The position numbers and the translations under genes are program-made. From Zhongshania aliphaticivorans (GTDB lineage: Bacteria; Pseudomonadota; Gammaproteobacteria; Pseudomonadales; Spongiibacteraceae), in assembly GCF_902705875.1 (NCBI RefSeq), contig NZ_CACSIK010000001.1:1605994-1669993 (forward strand): a DNA stretch of 64,000 nt. Reading direction: 5' to 3'. Under the pieces are notes generated by a model. That model saw nothing but the letters and a program-made list of their open reading frames with translations, was not told the DNA's origin and did not search any database. The first letter of the stretch is position 1. Each line of letters opens with the position of its first letter. Below, in pieces: positions 35,743 to 45,875 of the stretch.

Positions 35743-36543
35743 ATGGCGCTGACCGTTACTTCATTATGGCGCTATCCCGTAAAATCTATGGTTGGTGAGT
35801 CTCTTGCTCGTCTTGAGGTGAATAAGTGGGGACCGAATTTAGATCGGCGATGGATGCTTGTAGACACTCGTCATCGTTTTGTGAGCCAACGGCAGCTTCC
35901 GATGATGAGCAGGTTGTCGGCATTGCTAACTGAGCGTGGGGTGAGAATACAATTAGTGAGCGACCCTGGGCATGGTATAGATGTAGCTCAACCTACTGAT
36001 GGCCAGTGTTATGACGTGTCAGTGTGGTCTGATACCTGCTCCGCAATAGATGCAGGTGATGCTCCGGCAGCTTGGCTGAGCGATGTACTAGGGCAATCAG
36101 TTCGACTATGTTTTATGCCTGATGATTATCTTCGTCAAGTCGATACAGCATTTGCTCCTATTGGTGCACAAGTTAGTTTTGCAGATGGCTTCCCGTTTTT
36201 ATTATGCTCTACAGCGTCTTTGGCTGCCTTGTCTAAATCGCTGGGGCGAACCCTTGAGATGGAGCGCTTTAGACCAAATATTGTGGTAACTGGTAGTGAG
36301 GCTTTTGCTGAAGATGCTTGGCGACGCTTAAGGATCGGTGACGTTGAATTCGACCTTGTAAAACCCTGTGCGCGGTGCGCGATACCTACGATTAATTTAG
36401 ATAATGGTGTGCGAGAGCCCGATGTATTTAGAATGCTGCGGCGTGAGCGAACACGAGATGGGCAGGTGTTTTTTGGCCAAAATTTACTTCATCGTGGTGA
36501 CGGAAGCATTACTCTTGGCCAAGAGGTGGAAATTTTAAAATAA
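35743..36543 (+). CDS. MOSC-domain protein (YcbX-like)
   Basis: 266 residues: an N-terminal MOSC beta-barrel (SLWRYPVKSMVGESL, GPNLDRRWMLVD) and a MOSC domain (ERFRPNIVVTGSEAFAEDAW, then KPCARCAIPTI with the molybdenum-ligand cysteine). YcbX-type proteins bind a Mo cofactor and reduce N-hydroxylated compounds with a redox partner. Here a fused ferredoxin domain is absent; the coupled glutaredoxin-like gene is next to it. Confidence 0.87.
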   Translation: MALTVTSLWRYPVKSMVGESLARLEVNKWGPNLDRRWMLVDTRHRFVSQRQLPMMSRLSALLTERGVRIQLVSDPGHGIDVAQPTDGQCYDVSVWSDTCSAIDAGDAPAAWLSDVLGQSVRLCFMPDDYLRQVDTAFAPIGAQVSFADGFPFLLCSTASLAALSKSLGRTLEMERFRPNIVVTGSEAFAEDAWRRLRIGDVEFDLVKPCARCAIPTINLDNGVREPDVFRMLRRERTRDGQVFFGQNLLHRGDGSITLGQEVEILK

Positions 36544-36556
36544 CAATTTACTAACT

Positions 36557-36585
36557 AAGGCAGGCGCCTATACACCTGCCTTTTT
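36557..36585. terminator. Terminator between MOSC gene and slt
   Basis: AAGGCAGG (36557-36564) pairs with CCTGCCTT (36575-36582), and T5 follows. Orientation serves the plus-strand MOSC gene; on the minus strand the slt gene ends just before it. Confidence 0.85.
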
Positions 36586-36590
36586 CGGTA

Positions 36591-38528
36591 TTAATTTTTT
36601 TGTGCAGTGGCTGCGTTGGCCGGCCCAATTATGCGTTCATGACTTGCAAGTAGGGGGCGGTCCAGCTTTAGTTTGTCGGCGTAGATAACACTGAAAGCCA
36701 GAACGTTTTTGATGTACTCACGGGTTTCGCCGTAGGGTAAATTCTCTATCCAAATGTCAGCAGGCAGATCACCTTTTTGACGAAGTAAGACGCGTTCGAC
36801 TCTTGTTGGACCAGCATTGTAGGCAGCTGTTGCAAGTATTCGGTTTCCGCCAAACTGTTCTTGCAGTTGACCCAGATAGAAACCGCCCATAGCAATATTT
36901 TTCTCTGGGGTTACCAAGTCAGCAGTGCGGGGCTTAGCTATTCCCATTTGTCTTGCCACGGTGCGGGCAGTGCCTGGCATCAGTTGCATTATGCCGCGAG
37001 CACCCACAGATGAGTTGGCGCTTGGTGAGAACGCACTTTCCTGGCGAGCAATGGCGTAAATCCATTTAAGTTCGATGTTTTCACGCTTTGCTATTTCGCT
37101 AAACGTGTTTTTGTAGGGTGTTGGAAAGCGCAGGGTGAGATCGTCCCACTCGCCGGCTCGAATAGCCGTCATAATGGATTGATGTGACCAGCCCCAATTT
37201 AAAGCAAGTTGTGCGGCGGCAACTTTCTCTGTTGTGTTCAAGCTGCGCATGCCGTAATTCCATTCAAGGGTGGCGGTAAAGTGCTCACCCAGTAAATACA
37301 GCTCACGGGCGCGAATGATCGCGCTATGCTGTTTGATTTCCTCAAGAAGGCTGGCGTCGACAGTTCGAGTTGATGCCAGCTGATAATCTTCGTTAAGAAT
37401 GTCGGCAGCCAAAAAACTATAGTAGCCTCGCTCAGCGGCAAGCTGTTGTAATACCAATTGGGTGCTTACGCTCAATTCACCATTAAGCTCAATGTCGGCA
37501 CGTGCCCACCAGTATCGCCAATCCGCTTTTTCGCGTTTTTCAGGGGGAAGGAACGGAATTGTTTTTTGAACGGCGATCCAGTCACGATCCTTTAAAGCCA
37601 GCCTAATGCGCCACTCAGTGAGATAGGGGTCTTCGTGGTTTGGATCGGTGGCTGTAATCCAGTCGCGGGTGTAGTCGGCATCACTCGCGATGGTTTGCCT
37701 TGCCATACTATCGCGAAGCGCATAATTTTGTGCTGCAGTGAAATGGAGGTTGTGCTCAAGCTGGTGCCATAGGGTGTTAGTTTTTTCAAAATCACCACGA
37801 GCTAGGCGCTTTAATGTATGTACTGCGACTTCTTGACTAAGCCCAGAAGGGGGTAAGTTTGAGCCAATCTGATGGAGGCGTGCGGGCTTGCGCAGCAGCT
37901 CTATGTATTGATCTGACCCTGTGACTTTACCCAGTAAATAGCGCGCCATATCAGTTTGGCCTTTTTTGAGGGCCAGTTCAGCGCGAATGATATATTGATT
38001 TTCTTTTTGCGTTTGGGTCAGTCTAGCCATCCACTGGCTAATAGGAGGGTCACATTCTTTGGGCAGTGAATAGGGCGTTTGCCATGTTTTGGCAATAACC
38101 GCGTCGGCTTCAGCGTGGTCGCCGATTTGACGTAAGGCGTAAGCATAAAGGCAGCTACCGGTTTTTGAAGAATTCTTTTTATAGTAGTGAACATAGCGGG
38201 GCCAGTCGCGGCTGCGTCGTAATTTATTTAACCAAGAGATGCGAAGGCGCTGGCCTACGATGGTATCGCCATATTGTTGTAGATAAACGTCAATGGTCTG
38301 TGGCGATACATTGTTAATTTGAGCCTTGATTAATTCGAGCTCTAAATAAGGGAGTAAAGGGTAGTTATTTAGCTTTGGGATGAGCTTTTCTGCATTGGCA
38401 AGTCGGCCACGGCTGATTTCCGTAATGGCTTCACGGTATAATAGGCGGCTTTCATCAAGACTAAGATCGGCATGTGCTTGCGATATTAGTGTAGATAGAG
38501 CGATAAAAAATGTAATGAGGCGTTTCAT
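36591..38528 (-). CDS. slt: Soluble lytic murein transglycosylase (Slt70)
   Basis: 645 residues, periplasmic: a signal peptide ending AHA (about 20), a long superhelical U-domain, an SLT linker domain, and the C-terminal lysozyme-like domain with catalytic Glu in YAIARQESAFSP, then GARGIMQLMPGTA and TAAYNAGPTRV. It cleaves peptidoglycan glycosidic bonds to form 1,6-anhydro products. It is divergent from uup. Confidence 0.94.
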   Translation of the reverse strand: MKRLITFFIALSTLISQAHADLSLDESRLLYREAITEISRGRLANAEKLIPKLNNYPLLPYLELELIKAQINNVSPQTIDVYLQQYGDTIVGQRLRISWLNKLRRSRDWPRYVHYYKKNSSKTGSCLYAYALRQIGDHAEADAVIAKTWQTPYSLPKECDPPISQWMARLTQTQKENQYIIRAELALKKGQTDMARYLLGKVTGSDQYIELLRKPARLHQIGSNLPPSGLSQEVAVHTLKRLARGDFEKTNTLWHQLEHNLHFTAAQNYALRDSMARQTIASDADYTRDWITATDPNHEDPYLTEWRIRLALKDRDWIAVQKTIPFLPPEKREKADWRYWWARADIELNGELSVSTQLVLQQLAAERGYYSFLAADILNEDYQLASTRTVDASLLEEIKQHSAIIRARELYLLGEHFTATLEWNYGMRSLNTTEKVAAAQLALNWGWSHQSIMTAIRAGEWDDLTLRFPTPYKNTFSEIAKRENIELKWIYAIARQESAFSPSANSSVGARGIMQLMPGTARTVARQMGIAKPRTADLVTPEKNIAMGGFYLGQLQEQFGGNRILATAAYNAGPTRVERVLLRQKGDLPADIWIENLPYGETREYIKNVLAFSVIYADKLKLDRPLLASHERIIGPANAATAQKN

Positions 38529-38635
38529 ATCCCTGCAGCCCTGTAGAACATCGTGAATTTCCTTAAGTAAATAACCGAACGAACCAACTCTTTAGATTAG
38601 TCAGCATAATGCTGCTTACACACTGGATCAAATAT

Positions 38636-40528
38636 ATGCCTTTGTTACGCGCGACACAATTACAGCACAGTATTGGACAACAGATTGTGCTGGATAACGC
38701 AGAATTGCAATTAGAGGCTGGGGATCGTGTCTGTTTATTGGGCCGAAATGGCTGCGGCAAGTCAACATTGCTACGAATTGTTGATGGCAATACAACCGTG
38801 GATTCAGGTGATATATGGCGTCAACCTGGGGTGAAAGTCGCGAGAATGGAGCAAACCTTAGACTTTGCCTCTCCAGAAGAAACAATTTACGACGTAGTTG
38901 CCGATGGTTTGGCCGGTTTGGGTAAGACCCTGCGCCGTTATCATGAATTAATTAGCTCAGATATGGGTGATAAAGAGTTAAATGAGCTCGAAAAATTACA
39001 ACGTGAGATTGAAGTTAACGATGGATGGTTATTCCAACAGCGTATAGAAAATATTTTATCTCGGCTTGAGTTGGACGCAGATGCAACAGTTGCCAGCTTA
39101 TCTGGCGGCTGGCGTCGCCGTGTCGCCTTGGCGCGGGCTCTGGTGTGTGAGCCAGATATTTTATTACTAGATGAGCCCACTAACCATTTGGATTTGGATG
39201 GTATTTTGTGGCTAGAACAGTGTGTTATGTCTTTTCAAGGTTGCGTGTTATTTGTTACCCACGATAGGGCGTTAATTGAAAAATTAGCTACGCGAATCAT
39301 AGAGTTGGATAGAGGAATACTGACAAACTACGATACAAATTACGTTCGATACCTTGAATTAAAAGAGCATGCTTTAGAGGTCGAAGCTGAACAAAACGCC
39401 CTTTTTGATAAGCGTTTGGCACAAGAAGAAGTGTGGATTCGACAAGGCATAAAGGCGCGAAGAACCCGTAACGAAGGCCGAGTAAGGGCGCTAGAAAAAA
39501 TGCGCAGTGAGCGTTCTCAACGACGCGTAATTACCGGCTCGGCTAGCCTCAGTGTTAATCAGGGTGATAAAACAGGCAAGGTCGTTGCAGAGCTTACCGA
39601 GGTGAGCTTCGAAGTGCCGGGTAAGTTATTGGTCGATAAGCTTTCCTTATTAATTTGTCGTGGCGATAAATTAGCATTAATTGGTCCAAATGGTGCGGGT
39701 AAAACCACATTACTTCGACTCATTCTCGGTGAGCTGGCCCCACAGGCAGGAACGGTAAAGGCGGGTACGAAATTACAGGTGGCGTATTTCGATCAGTTAC
39801 GTGACCGCTTAGATGAAGATAAACGAGTTGTCGACATTGTTGGTCAAGGTCGTGACTCGGTCACGATTAATGGTAAAGACCGGCATATCATGAGTTATCT
39901 TGGCGATTTTTTATTCACGCCAGAACGTGCCCGCAGCCACTTTGGGGTGTTATCCGGTGGTGAGCGTGCTCGTGTTCAGCTTGCATGTTTATTCAGTCAG
40001 CCTGCTAATGTATTGGTAATGGATGAACCTACAAATGACCTAGATATGGAAACCCTGGAGTTGCTAGAGAGTCTGCTGGTTGAATTTACTGGTACCGTGT
40101 TACTGGTCAGTCATGATCGTTCTTTTGTAGATAGTGTTGCTAGCAGTTGCTTGTTATTTGAGGGTAATGGCCAGATTAGCGAACACGTAGGTGGCTATAC
40201 CGAGGTATCTAATTATATGGCGCGCACTGCTGCTCAGCAAAAAAGCGCGACGGCAAGTAAAGCTGCTGCACCGGTAACATCAACCATAGAGGCGAAGCCA
40301 GCTCTTAAGGGAAAAAAGTTAAGTTACAAGGACCAGCGAGAGCTCGATGGCTTGCCTGCAAAAATTGAAAAGCTAGAGGCTGAAATTGCGGAGTTAGGGG
40401 AGCTTGCTGGCGCTCCTGAATTTTATCAGCAAGATGCTGAGAAAGTGACTAAACATCTTGATCAACTAGCAAATGTCCAGCGTGAGCTGGACGAATGTAT
40501 GGACCGCTGGCTTGAGCTAGCAGAATAA
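38636..40528 (+). CDS. uup: ABC-F ATPase Uup
   Basis: About 630 residues with two soluble ABC domains: Walker A GRNGCGKST and GPNGAGKTT, signatures LSGGWRRRVALARAL and LSGGERARVQLA, Walker B ILLLDEPTNHLDLDG and VLVMDEPTNDLD, and a charged linker (KARRTRNEGRVRALE). A C-terminal coiled-coil (DGLPAKIEKLEAEIAEL) is typical of Uup. ABC-F proteins act on the ribosome. The ATG at 38636 matches the family N-terminus; the ATG at 38609 would add nine residues. Confidence 0.93.
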   Translation: MPLLRATQLQHSIGQQIVLDNAELQLEAGDRVCLLGRNGCGKSTLLRIVDGNTTVDSGDIWRQPGVKVARMEQTLDFASPEETIYDVVADGLAGLGKTLRRYHELISSDMGDKELNELEKLQREIEVNDGWLFQQRIENILSRLELDADATVASLSGGWRRRVALARALVCEPDILLLDEPTNHLDLDGILWLEQCVMSFQGCVLFVTHDRALIEKLATRIIELDRGILTNYDTNYVRYLELKEHALEVEAEQNALFDKRLAQEEVWIRQGIKARRTRNEGRVRALEKMRSERSQRRVITGSASLSVNQGDKTGKVVAELTEVSFEVPGKLLVDKLSLLICRGDKLALIGPNGAGKTTLLRLILGELAPQAGTVKAGTKLQVAYFDQLRDRLDEDKRVVDIVGQGRDSVTINGKDRHIMSYLGDFLFTPERARSHFGVLSGGERARVQLACLFSQPANVLVMDEPTNDLDMETLELLESLLVEFTGTVLLVSHDRSFVDSVASSCLLFEGNGQISEHVGGYTEVSNYMARTAAQQKSATASKAAAPVTSTIEAKPALKGKKLSYKDQRELDGLPAKIEKLEAEIAELGELAGAPEFYQQDAEKVTKHLDQLANVQRELDECMDRWLELAE

Positions 40529-40531
40529 AGA

Positions 40532-40972
40532 TTATTCTTCTTGTCCGACCCTAACTGCTAATACATCGCAGCTTGCTCCATGTAAAACAGCGTTGGCAGT
40601 TGAGCCTAGCAATAAGGCTAAGCCTTTGCGGCCGTGGCTGCCCACAATAATGAGGTCTGCAGCGATGCTTTCGCTTAGCTCGTGGACCTGAGAGTCTGGT
40701 CGCCCGCTGAGTAAGTGATAATGCTCTGCAGGTATATTGGCGCGGGCTGCATACTGTTGCAGTGCCTCTTCAGCTTGGGTTTGTAGCTGTTCTTGCACGC
40801 TGGAGAAATCCATAGGAATGTCGCCGCCATAAGCGAGGTTTAAGGGCTCCACTACGTGCACTAAATGAAGCTCGGCGTTGTCACTCGCTGCCATAGCAAT
40901 TGCGCGAGTTAGGACCGCATCAGCCTCGTCAGATAGATCAATTGCCGTAAGAATACGCTTGTAATTTGCCAT
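40532..40972 (-). CDS. Universal stress protein (UspA family)
   Basis: 146 residues with the Usp fold: YKRILTAIDLSDEAD at the N-terminus, LHLVHVVEP, and an ATP-binding-type GSHGRKGLALLLGSTANAVL motif. The start at 40972 has AAGGTG upstream. It converges with uup with a 3-base gap. The specific stress role is not deducible. Confidence 0.9.
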   Translation of the reverse strand: MANYKRILTAIDLSDEADAVLTRAIAMAASDNAELHLVHVVEPLNLAYGGDIPMDFSSVQEQLQTQAEEALQQYAARANIPAEHYHLLSGRPDSQVHELSESIAADLIIVGSHGRKGLALLLGSTANAVLHGASCDVLAVRVGQEE

Positions 40973-41058
40973 CTCATTCACCTTTTGTAGTCGCAATTTA
41001 CCCTGCTATTAAGGTATAAAGCCTGCCATCTGTCCAGTCAACTCGTTGGAGTGATTAA

Positions 41059-41559
41059 ATGGGGTGGTTAATAGCTGTAGTTGTCATTGGGTTTATGTTG
41101 GCCCCAGTGATGTGGATATTACCTTCACGACGGCAAACTCAGCAGGCGCAAATACGTACCCATGCGCGCTCACTGGGATTGTCCGTAAAAGTGGTGGCAA
41201 TGCCAAAAACACGAAGGGCAAAAGTTCGGCGTGAAGAAGATGTGTTTGGGGTGTGTTATAGCCGTTTTTTACCTAATTCAAAGTCAATAGGTAGTTGGAA
41301 GTATTGGTTGATTGACGTGGCAGAAGATGAGGATGAGGATGATACCTTGTCGCTTGATGCTGATCTGTTACAAACCATCAAAAAATATCAGCATTTGCTA
41401 CCTCGCGACGCAAGCATGCTTGAATTAACACCGCTTGGCCTCAATATTTATTGGCGAGAGGTGAATGCTAGCGCTGATGTAGTAACAAACATTAGCGAAT
41501 GCTTTGACGCCATAATTAGTGATACTGGTCTTGAAAATGGAGTAAAGCGTAGTGAGTAG
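41059..41559 (+). CDS. Membrane-anchored protein, unknown
   Basis: 166 residues: an N-terminal membrane anchor (about 3-21), a basic segment, and a soluble domain with an acidic stretch (EDEDEDDTLSL). No family recognised. Its 3' end overlaps the DUF1653 gene by 8 bases, and topA follows. Confidence 0.72.
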   Translation: MGWLIAVVVIGFMLAPVMWILPSRRQTQQAQIRTHARSLGLSVKVVAMPKTRRAKVRREEDVFGVCYSRFLPNSKSIGSWKYWLIDVAEDEDEDDTLSLDADLLQTIKKYQHLLPRDASMLELTPLGLNIYWREVNASADVVTNISECFDAIISDTGLENGVKRSE

Positions 41560-41803
41560 TCAAGCGGGGAGCAAAAACTTGGCGCCAGGTGTGTATCGCC
41601 ATTACAAAGGTGGGGAGTATCAGGTCTACGACGTTGCTACTCACAGTGAAACAGAAGAATTAGTTGTAGTTTATAGACCGCTCTATGGCGAAGCAGCTTT
41701 ATGGGTTAGGCCGTTTGAAATGTTCGTGGAACTCATTGAATTTAAAGGAAAAACTTTACCTAGGTTTGAGTTTGTTAGACCAGCTAATGACGCAGGGTTA
41801 TAA
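41552..41803 (+). CDS. DUF1653 protein
   Basis: 83 residues with the DUF1653 pattern (APGVYRHYKGGEYQVYDVATHSETEE, then VVYRPLYGEAALWVRP). The GTG start overlaps the preceding stop, with GGAG 9 bases before. Function unknown. A DUF1653 gene upstream of topA is also remembered from Pseudomonas. Confidence 0.85.
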   Translation: MSSQAGSKNLAPGVYRHYKGGEYQVYDVATHSETEELVVVYRPLYGEAALWVRPFEMFVELIEFKGKTLPRFEFVRPANDAGL

Positions 41804-41836
41804 GCCGTTAACAAGGGTAGGGGTTTCATTTCGCCC

Positions 41837-41865
41837 TTGACCCTAGCTGAATGAACACTTATATA
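41837..41865 (+). promoter_or_regulatory. Sigma-70 promoter of topA
   Basis: TTGACC at 41837-41842, a 17-base spacer and TATATA at 41860-41865, 55 bases before the topA ATG. Confidence 0.6.
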
Positions 41866-41920
41866 TGTCGCCTCTCGCCGTTAAGGCGTCACACGTTTAC
41901 ATAAATTTTTGAAGGATAAT

Positions 41921-44593
41921 ATGGGCAAATCTTTAGTTATTGTGGAATCGCCGGCAAAAGCGAAGACCATTAACAAATACCTGGGTAACGATTACATCGT
42001 GAAATCCAGTATTGGCCATATCCGCGATTTACCTACTAGTGGTAGCAGTAAAGCGACGCCTGTAGATGCCAAGCAGCGAGCTAAAGCTGCCGCTCTCACG
42101 CGAAAAATGTCCCCTGAAGAAAAAGCTATCCACAAAAAGAATAAGGCGCGCGAGCAACTGGTTGGTCGTATGGGTGTGGACCCAGACAATGATTGGAAGG
42201 CTCATTATGAAATATTGCCCGGCAAGGAAAAAGTGGTTAATGAGTTAAAGAAGCTTGCTGAAAATGCTGACACAATCTACCTCGCGACGGATTTGGACCG
42301 CGAGGGAGAGGCCATTGCATGGCATTTACGTGAATCTATTGGCGGCGATGATAGCCGATATAAACGTGTCGTATTTAATGAGATAACCAAAAAGGCAATA
42401 CAGTCGGCTTTTGAAAGCCCTACAGAATTAGATATTGATAGGGTTAATGCCCAGCAGGCCCGACGCTTTTTAGATCGGATTGTTGGCTATATGGTCTCTC
42501 CGCTGTTGTGGGCAAAAATAGCGCGGGGCTTATCTGCTGGGCGTGTGCAATCAGTTGCAGTGCGCTTGATCGTAGATCGAGAAAAAGAAATAAGAGCGTT
42601 TATACCGGATGAGTACTGGCAGATTCATACTGACAATACCGCCAAGTCAGGCAAGTTGCGCCTAGAGCTTAAAAAACAAGCCGGTGTGGCATTTCGGCCA
42701 GACAATGAAAAAGATGCCATGGCGGCAGCCTCTGCTTTAGAACAGGGGCAGTTCAAAGTCAGTGCTAGAGAAGACAAGCCCACTAAGAGCCACCCTAGTG
42801 CGCCTTACATTACCTCGACACTCCAGCAGGCGGCGAGCACTAGGCTAGGCTTTGGGGTCAAGAAAACGATGATGATGGCTCAGCGGCTTTATGAGGCCGG
42901 CTACATCACCTATATGCGTACAGATTCTACAAATTTAAGTGCTGATGCTGTCGCTGCTTGTCGGGATTATATTTCTGGCAATTTCTCAAACAAGTATTTG
43001 CCCGATTCTCCTCGCTCTTATTCAAGTAAAGAAGGGGCTCAAGAGGCACATGAGGCGATTCGACCCTCTGATGTCAACGTTGAGCCAACGCAATTGGCAG
43101 GGATGGAGCGTGACGCTGAGCGACTATACACCTTAATTTGGCGGCAATTTGTGGCTTGCCAAATGGTGTCAGCGGACTTTACCAGCACCTCGATTACCGT
43201 TACCTCCGGAGAATTTGAGCTTAGAACCCGAGGCCGAGTTGTACGATTTGATGGCTTTATGAAAGTGCAGCCACCTGTAGCCGCTAAAAAAGAAGAGGAT
43301 CAAGAATTACCCGATGTAAAAGTCGGTGAAGTTTTAGCATTGGTGAAAGTGGACCCGACTCAACATTTTACCAAGCCTTCACCGCGTTATTCCGAGGCCG
43401 CTCTAGTTAAAGAATTGGAAAAACGAGGTATAGGTCGCCCCTCTACCTACGCCTCAATCATCTCCACCATTCAGGATCGTGGCTACGTAAAAGTCGAAAA
43501 CAGACGTTTCTATGCAGAAAAAATGGGCGATATTGTCACTGATCGCCTGGTAGAAAGTTTTAGTAATCTTTTGGATTATAGTTTTACCGCTAGAATGGAA
43601 GAATTGTTGGATGCGGTAGCTGCCGGGGATAAAAACTGGAAGTTGCTGCTAAACGAATTTTATGTCGATTTTCGCAAAACCTTAGAAACTGCCGAAGCCG
43701 CTGATGCCGGTATGCGCCAAAACACACCCACGGGGACGGACATTAAGTGCCCAAATTGTGGTCGTGATATGCAGATTCGCACGGCGAGTACAGGGGTGTT
43801 TTTGGGCTGCTCGGGCTATGCTTTGCCGCCAAAGGAGCGTTGCAAGAAAACCATTAACCTCGTTTCTGGCGATGACTTTGTGAGTATTGATAGTGATGAC
43901 GACGAGGCGGAATCTAAACTGCTGCGCGCTAAGAAGCGCTGTCAGTTATGCAATACCGCAATGGATAGTTATGTCATTGATGAATCAAGAAAATTGCACA
44001 TTTGCGGGAATAACCCGGACTGTTCGGGTCACGAAATAGAAGAGGGTAGCTTTAAGGTTAAAGGCTACGAAGGACCGCTAATTGAGTGCGACAAATGTGG
44101 CTCGGATATGCAGCTCAAAACTGGCCGCTTCGGAAAGTATTTTGGCTGTACCAATGAGGAATGTAAAAATACACGCAAGTTACTGCGTAGTGGCGAAGCA
44201 GCGCCGCCAAAAATGGACCCTGTACCCATGCCGGAATTGGCCTGCTTAAAAGTAGATGATCACTATATTTTACGTGATGGTGCATCTGGTTTGTTTCTAG
44301 CTGCCAGTGCCTTCCCTCGCAATCGGGAAACTCGTGCGCCATTGGTTAAAGAGATTTTGCCTCATCGCGACGAGATTGATGAAAAGTATGCATTTTTATT
44401 CGACGCACCGGTGAGCGACAAAGAAGGCCGCGATACGGTAATTCGATACAGTCGTAAAACTAAAGAGCAATATGTACAAACAGAGGTTGATGGTAAACCA
44501 TCTGGTTGGTCTGCGTTCTTTGAGGGTGGTAAATGGGTCGTAAGGGAAAAAGCGGCTAAAAAAGCCAAACCTAAGGCGAAAGCATCCAAGTAA
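41921..44593 (+). CDS. topA: DNA topoisomerase I
   Basis: Type IA topoisomerase relaxing negative supercoils. 890 residues from the ATG at 41921 (GAAGGA upstream). It has a Toprim domain ([36 protein letters not shown]), the gate and decatenation loop, and active-site Tyr331 in [13 protein letters not shown]. Three C-terminal cysteine clusters follow (CPNCGRD...[10 protein letters not shown]...[12 protein letters not shown]...CKNTRK) and a basic tail. It has its own promoter and is complete. Confidence 0.96.
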   Translation: MGKSLVIVESPAKAKTINKYLGNDYIVKSSIGHIRDLPTSGSSKATPVDAKQRAKAAALTRKMSPEEKAIHKKNKAREQLVGRMGVDPDNDWKAHYEILPGKEKVVNELKKLAENADTIYLATDLDREGEAIAWHLRESIGGDDSRYKRVVFNEITKKAIQSAFESPTELDIDRVNAQQARRFLDRIVGYMVSPLLWAKIARGLSAGRVQSVAVRLIVDREKEIRAFIPDEYWQIHTDNTAKSGKLRLELKKQAGVAFRPDNEKDAMAAASALEQGQFKVSAREDKPTKSHPSAPYITSTLQQAASTRLGFGVKKTMMMAQRLYEAGYITYMRTDSTNLSADAVAACRDYISGNFSNKYLPDSPRSYSSKEGAQEAHEAIRPSDVNVEPTQLAGMERDAERLYTLIWRQFVACQMVSADFTSTSITVTSGEFELRTRGRVVRFDGFMKVQPPVAAKKEEDQELPDVKVGEVLALVKVDPTQHFTKPSPRYSEAALVKELEKRGIGRPSTYASIISTIQDRGYVKVENRRFYAEKMGDIVTDRLVESFSNLLDYSFTARMEELLDAVAAGDKNWKLLLNEFYVDFRKTLETAEAADAGMRQNTPTGTDIKCPNCGRDMQIRTASTGVFLGCSGYALPPKERCKKTINLVSGDDFVSIDSDDDEAESKLLRAKKRCQLCNTAMDSYVIDESRKLHICGNNPDCSGHEIEEGSFKVKGYEGPLIECDKCGSDMQLKTGRFGKYFGCTNEECKNTRKLLRSGEAAPPKMDPVPMPELACLKVDDHYILRDGASGLFLAASAFPRNRETRAPLVKEILPHRDEIDEKYAFLFDAPVSDKEGRDTVIRYSRKTKEQYVQTEVDGKPSGWSAFFEGGKWVVREKAAKKAKPKAKASK

Positions 44594-44603
44594 TTAGGCT
44601 GGC

Positions 44604-45095
44604 ATGAGTCGTGAGGCAGGCGCAATGAAAGATAGCTTTCGAGGGCAATCTAATTTACATATTTATTTTGCCGAGCAATATTTGTCGCAATTAAATGCCG
44701 AAACCTTTGATGAGTGGGGTGGGCATTTTCACCGCGCAACCACGGAGTCATTAATTTGGCAGCTGCTATTAGCCTATCAATGTCATTTGGCTGATATTCT
44801 GAAGCAGCAACCAAAGTTTGGCTTGAGCATACCAGGTGGTTTCTTTACTGCTCGTTCTATAGTTTCGGATGATTTGCCTCCTGAAATTATTGAGCTTGCC
44901 GATCGAGAGGTATATTCGGGTTGGCTAAAGTCTTTGGTTGAGTACCCTTTCTTGCAATCAGGTAGAGCTCCAGCGGGTGGTGTTATCGCGAGTGATGCGG
45001 CAGCTCAGGGGCATATTGAGTTAGATCTGCAAGAAAGCCTAGAAGAATTAAAATCGTTGATTGCGCGTCATAGAGCGACTTTGATGGAATATTGA
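44604..45095 (+). CDS. Conserved hypothetical protein downstream of topA
   Basis: Up to 163 residues; an in-frame ATG at 44625 may be the true start (156 residues, MKDSFRGQSN). It is a mostly helical soluble protein (ESLIWQLLLAYQCHLADIL; LQESLEELKSLIARHR). It occupies the position between topA and lexA/sulA held by a similar protein in Pseudomonas. No function is known to me. Confidence 0.78.
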   Translation: MSREAGAMKDSFRGQSNLHIYFAEQYLSQLNAETFDEWGGHFHRATTESLIWQLLLAYQCHLADILKQQPKFGLSIPGGFFTARSIVSDDLPPEIIELADREVYSGWLKSLVEYPFLQSGRAPAGGVIASDAAAQGHIELDLQESLEELKSLIARHRATLMEY

Positions 45096-45122
45096 TGTGG
45101 TTGGCGTCTCGATGGGCGTGTT

Positions 45123-45131
45123 TGCTACAAT
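45123..45131 (+). promoter_or_regulatory. Candidate extended -10 promoter
   Basis: TGCTACAAT is an extended -10 (TG-n-TACAAT) about 50 bases before the next start codon. TTGGCG at 45101-45106 is a weak -35 with a 19-base spacer. Confidence 0.4.
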
Positions 45132-45180
45132 AGGCCATCAGGGGTGCTGTGTTGGCACTCGCTAGATCAAGGATATATAA

Positions 45181-45438
45181 GTGTTGTCATATTTAGAACT
45201 CGTCGAACTCGCTAACGGTGATATTGTTTTACAGCGATCAGAAGGTGATGAAAACCCGCTGGTGACGATTAAATTCTCTAAAGAAACCCGCGAGCACATC
45301 ACGGGTTCCGTTTTGGATGTTGCGCGTGCAATGGTTCAAGCCGGTATTGAAGCGGCCGCAGTGTCTGCAGGAGAGGAAAATTATGTGGACGATGATGACT
45401 TCGATGACCAAGAACCTGAGGTCAAAACTGTCCATTAA
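45181..45438 (+). CDS. Small acidic conserved protein
   Basis: 85 residues from a GTG with AAGGA 7 bases upstream. It begins YLELVELANGDIVLQRSE and ends in an acidic tail (DDDDFDDQEPE). A protein of this kind sits between topA and sulA in Pseudomonas. Function unknown. It converges with sulA. Confidence 0.8.
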   Translation: MLSYLELVELANGDIVLQRSEGDENPLVTIKFSKETREHITGSVLDVARAMVQAGIEAAAVSAGEENYVDDDDFDDQEPEVKTVH

Positions 45439-45453
45439 TTGATAAGGCCTGTT

Positions 45454-45870
45454 TTACGAGTGCATATATATGACAAGGCACTCGGCTGAACCAGCCAATG
45501 CAGCCGCCTTTAAAGCCTCTCTCTCATCGTCCCGTAAAGGCTTTTCTATCAAAATAGCAACGGTATGGCTTTTTCCACGCTCTAGTGCTCTTATCGCTAT
45601 TTCGCATAGATCACGATTACTATTTGAAACTACTTGCAGAATTTTTCGATTATGTTGATGCACATCGGCATTAAGTAACGGTTTTAGTGGTCGATCAGCA
45701 ACCCAGCAAAGCCAGCGCTGATCGGAGTTACCACTAAGTTCAATCATCATGGCTGCCAGCATTGGTCGTGACAAGTGAGCATCGCTACGCATTGTGATTT
45801 CGGTAACTTGTCCGTCGCCATTTTCTGTGACGGGATTATAATGTAAAGGCATTTGTTCGATACATGTCAT
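45454..45870 (-). CDS. sulA: SulA-like cell division inhibitor
   Basis: 138 residues resembling Pseudomonas SulA: LSRPMLAAMMIELSGNSDQRWLCWVAD, VHQHNRKILQVV, and a GKSHTVAILIEKPL core with the RecA-like SulA fold. SulA blocks FtsZ assembly during the SOS response. It lies 5 bases downstream of lexA on the same strand, so it is under the lexA promoter and LexA boxes. Sequence is divergent, as is common for SulA. Confidence 0.8.
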   Translation of the reverse strand: MTCIEQMPLHYNPVTENGDGQVTEITMRSDAHLSRPMLAAMMIELSGNSDQRWLCWVADRPLKPLLNADVHQHNRKILQVVSNSNRDLCEIAIRALERGKSHTVAILIEKPLRDDEREALKAAALAGSAECLVIYMHS

Positions 45871-45875
45871 TGTAT

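Noticed and set aside
41812..41839. CAAGGG/CCCTTG inverted repeat before topA as a terminator
   Set aside because: The loop is long, there is no T-run, and the right arm overlaps the better supported -35 of topA.
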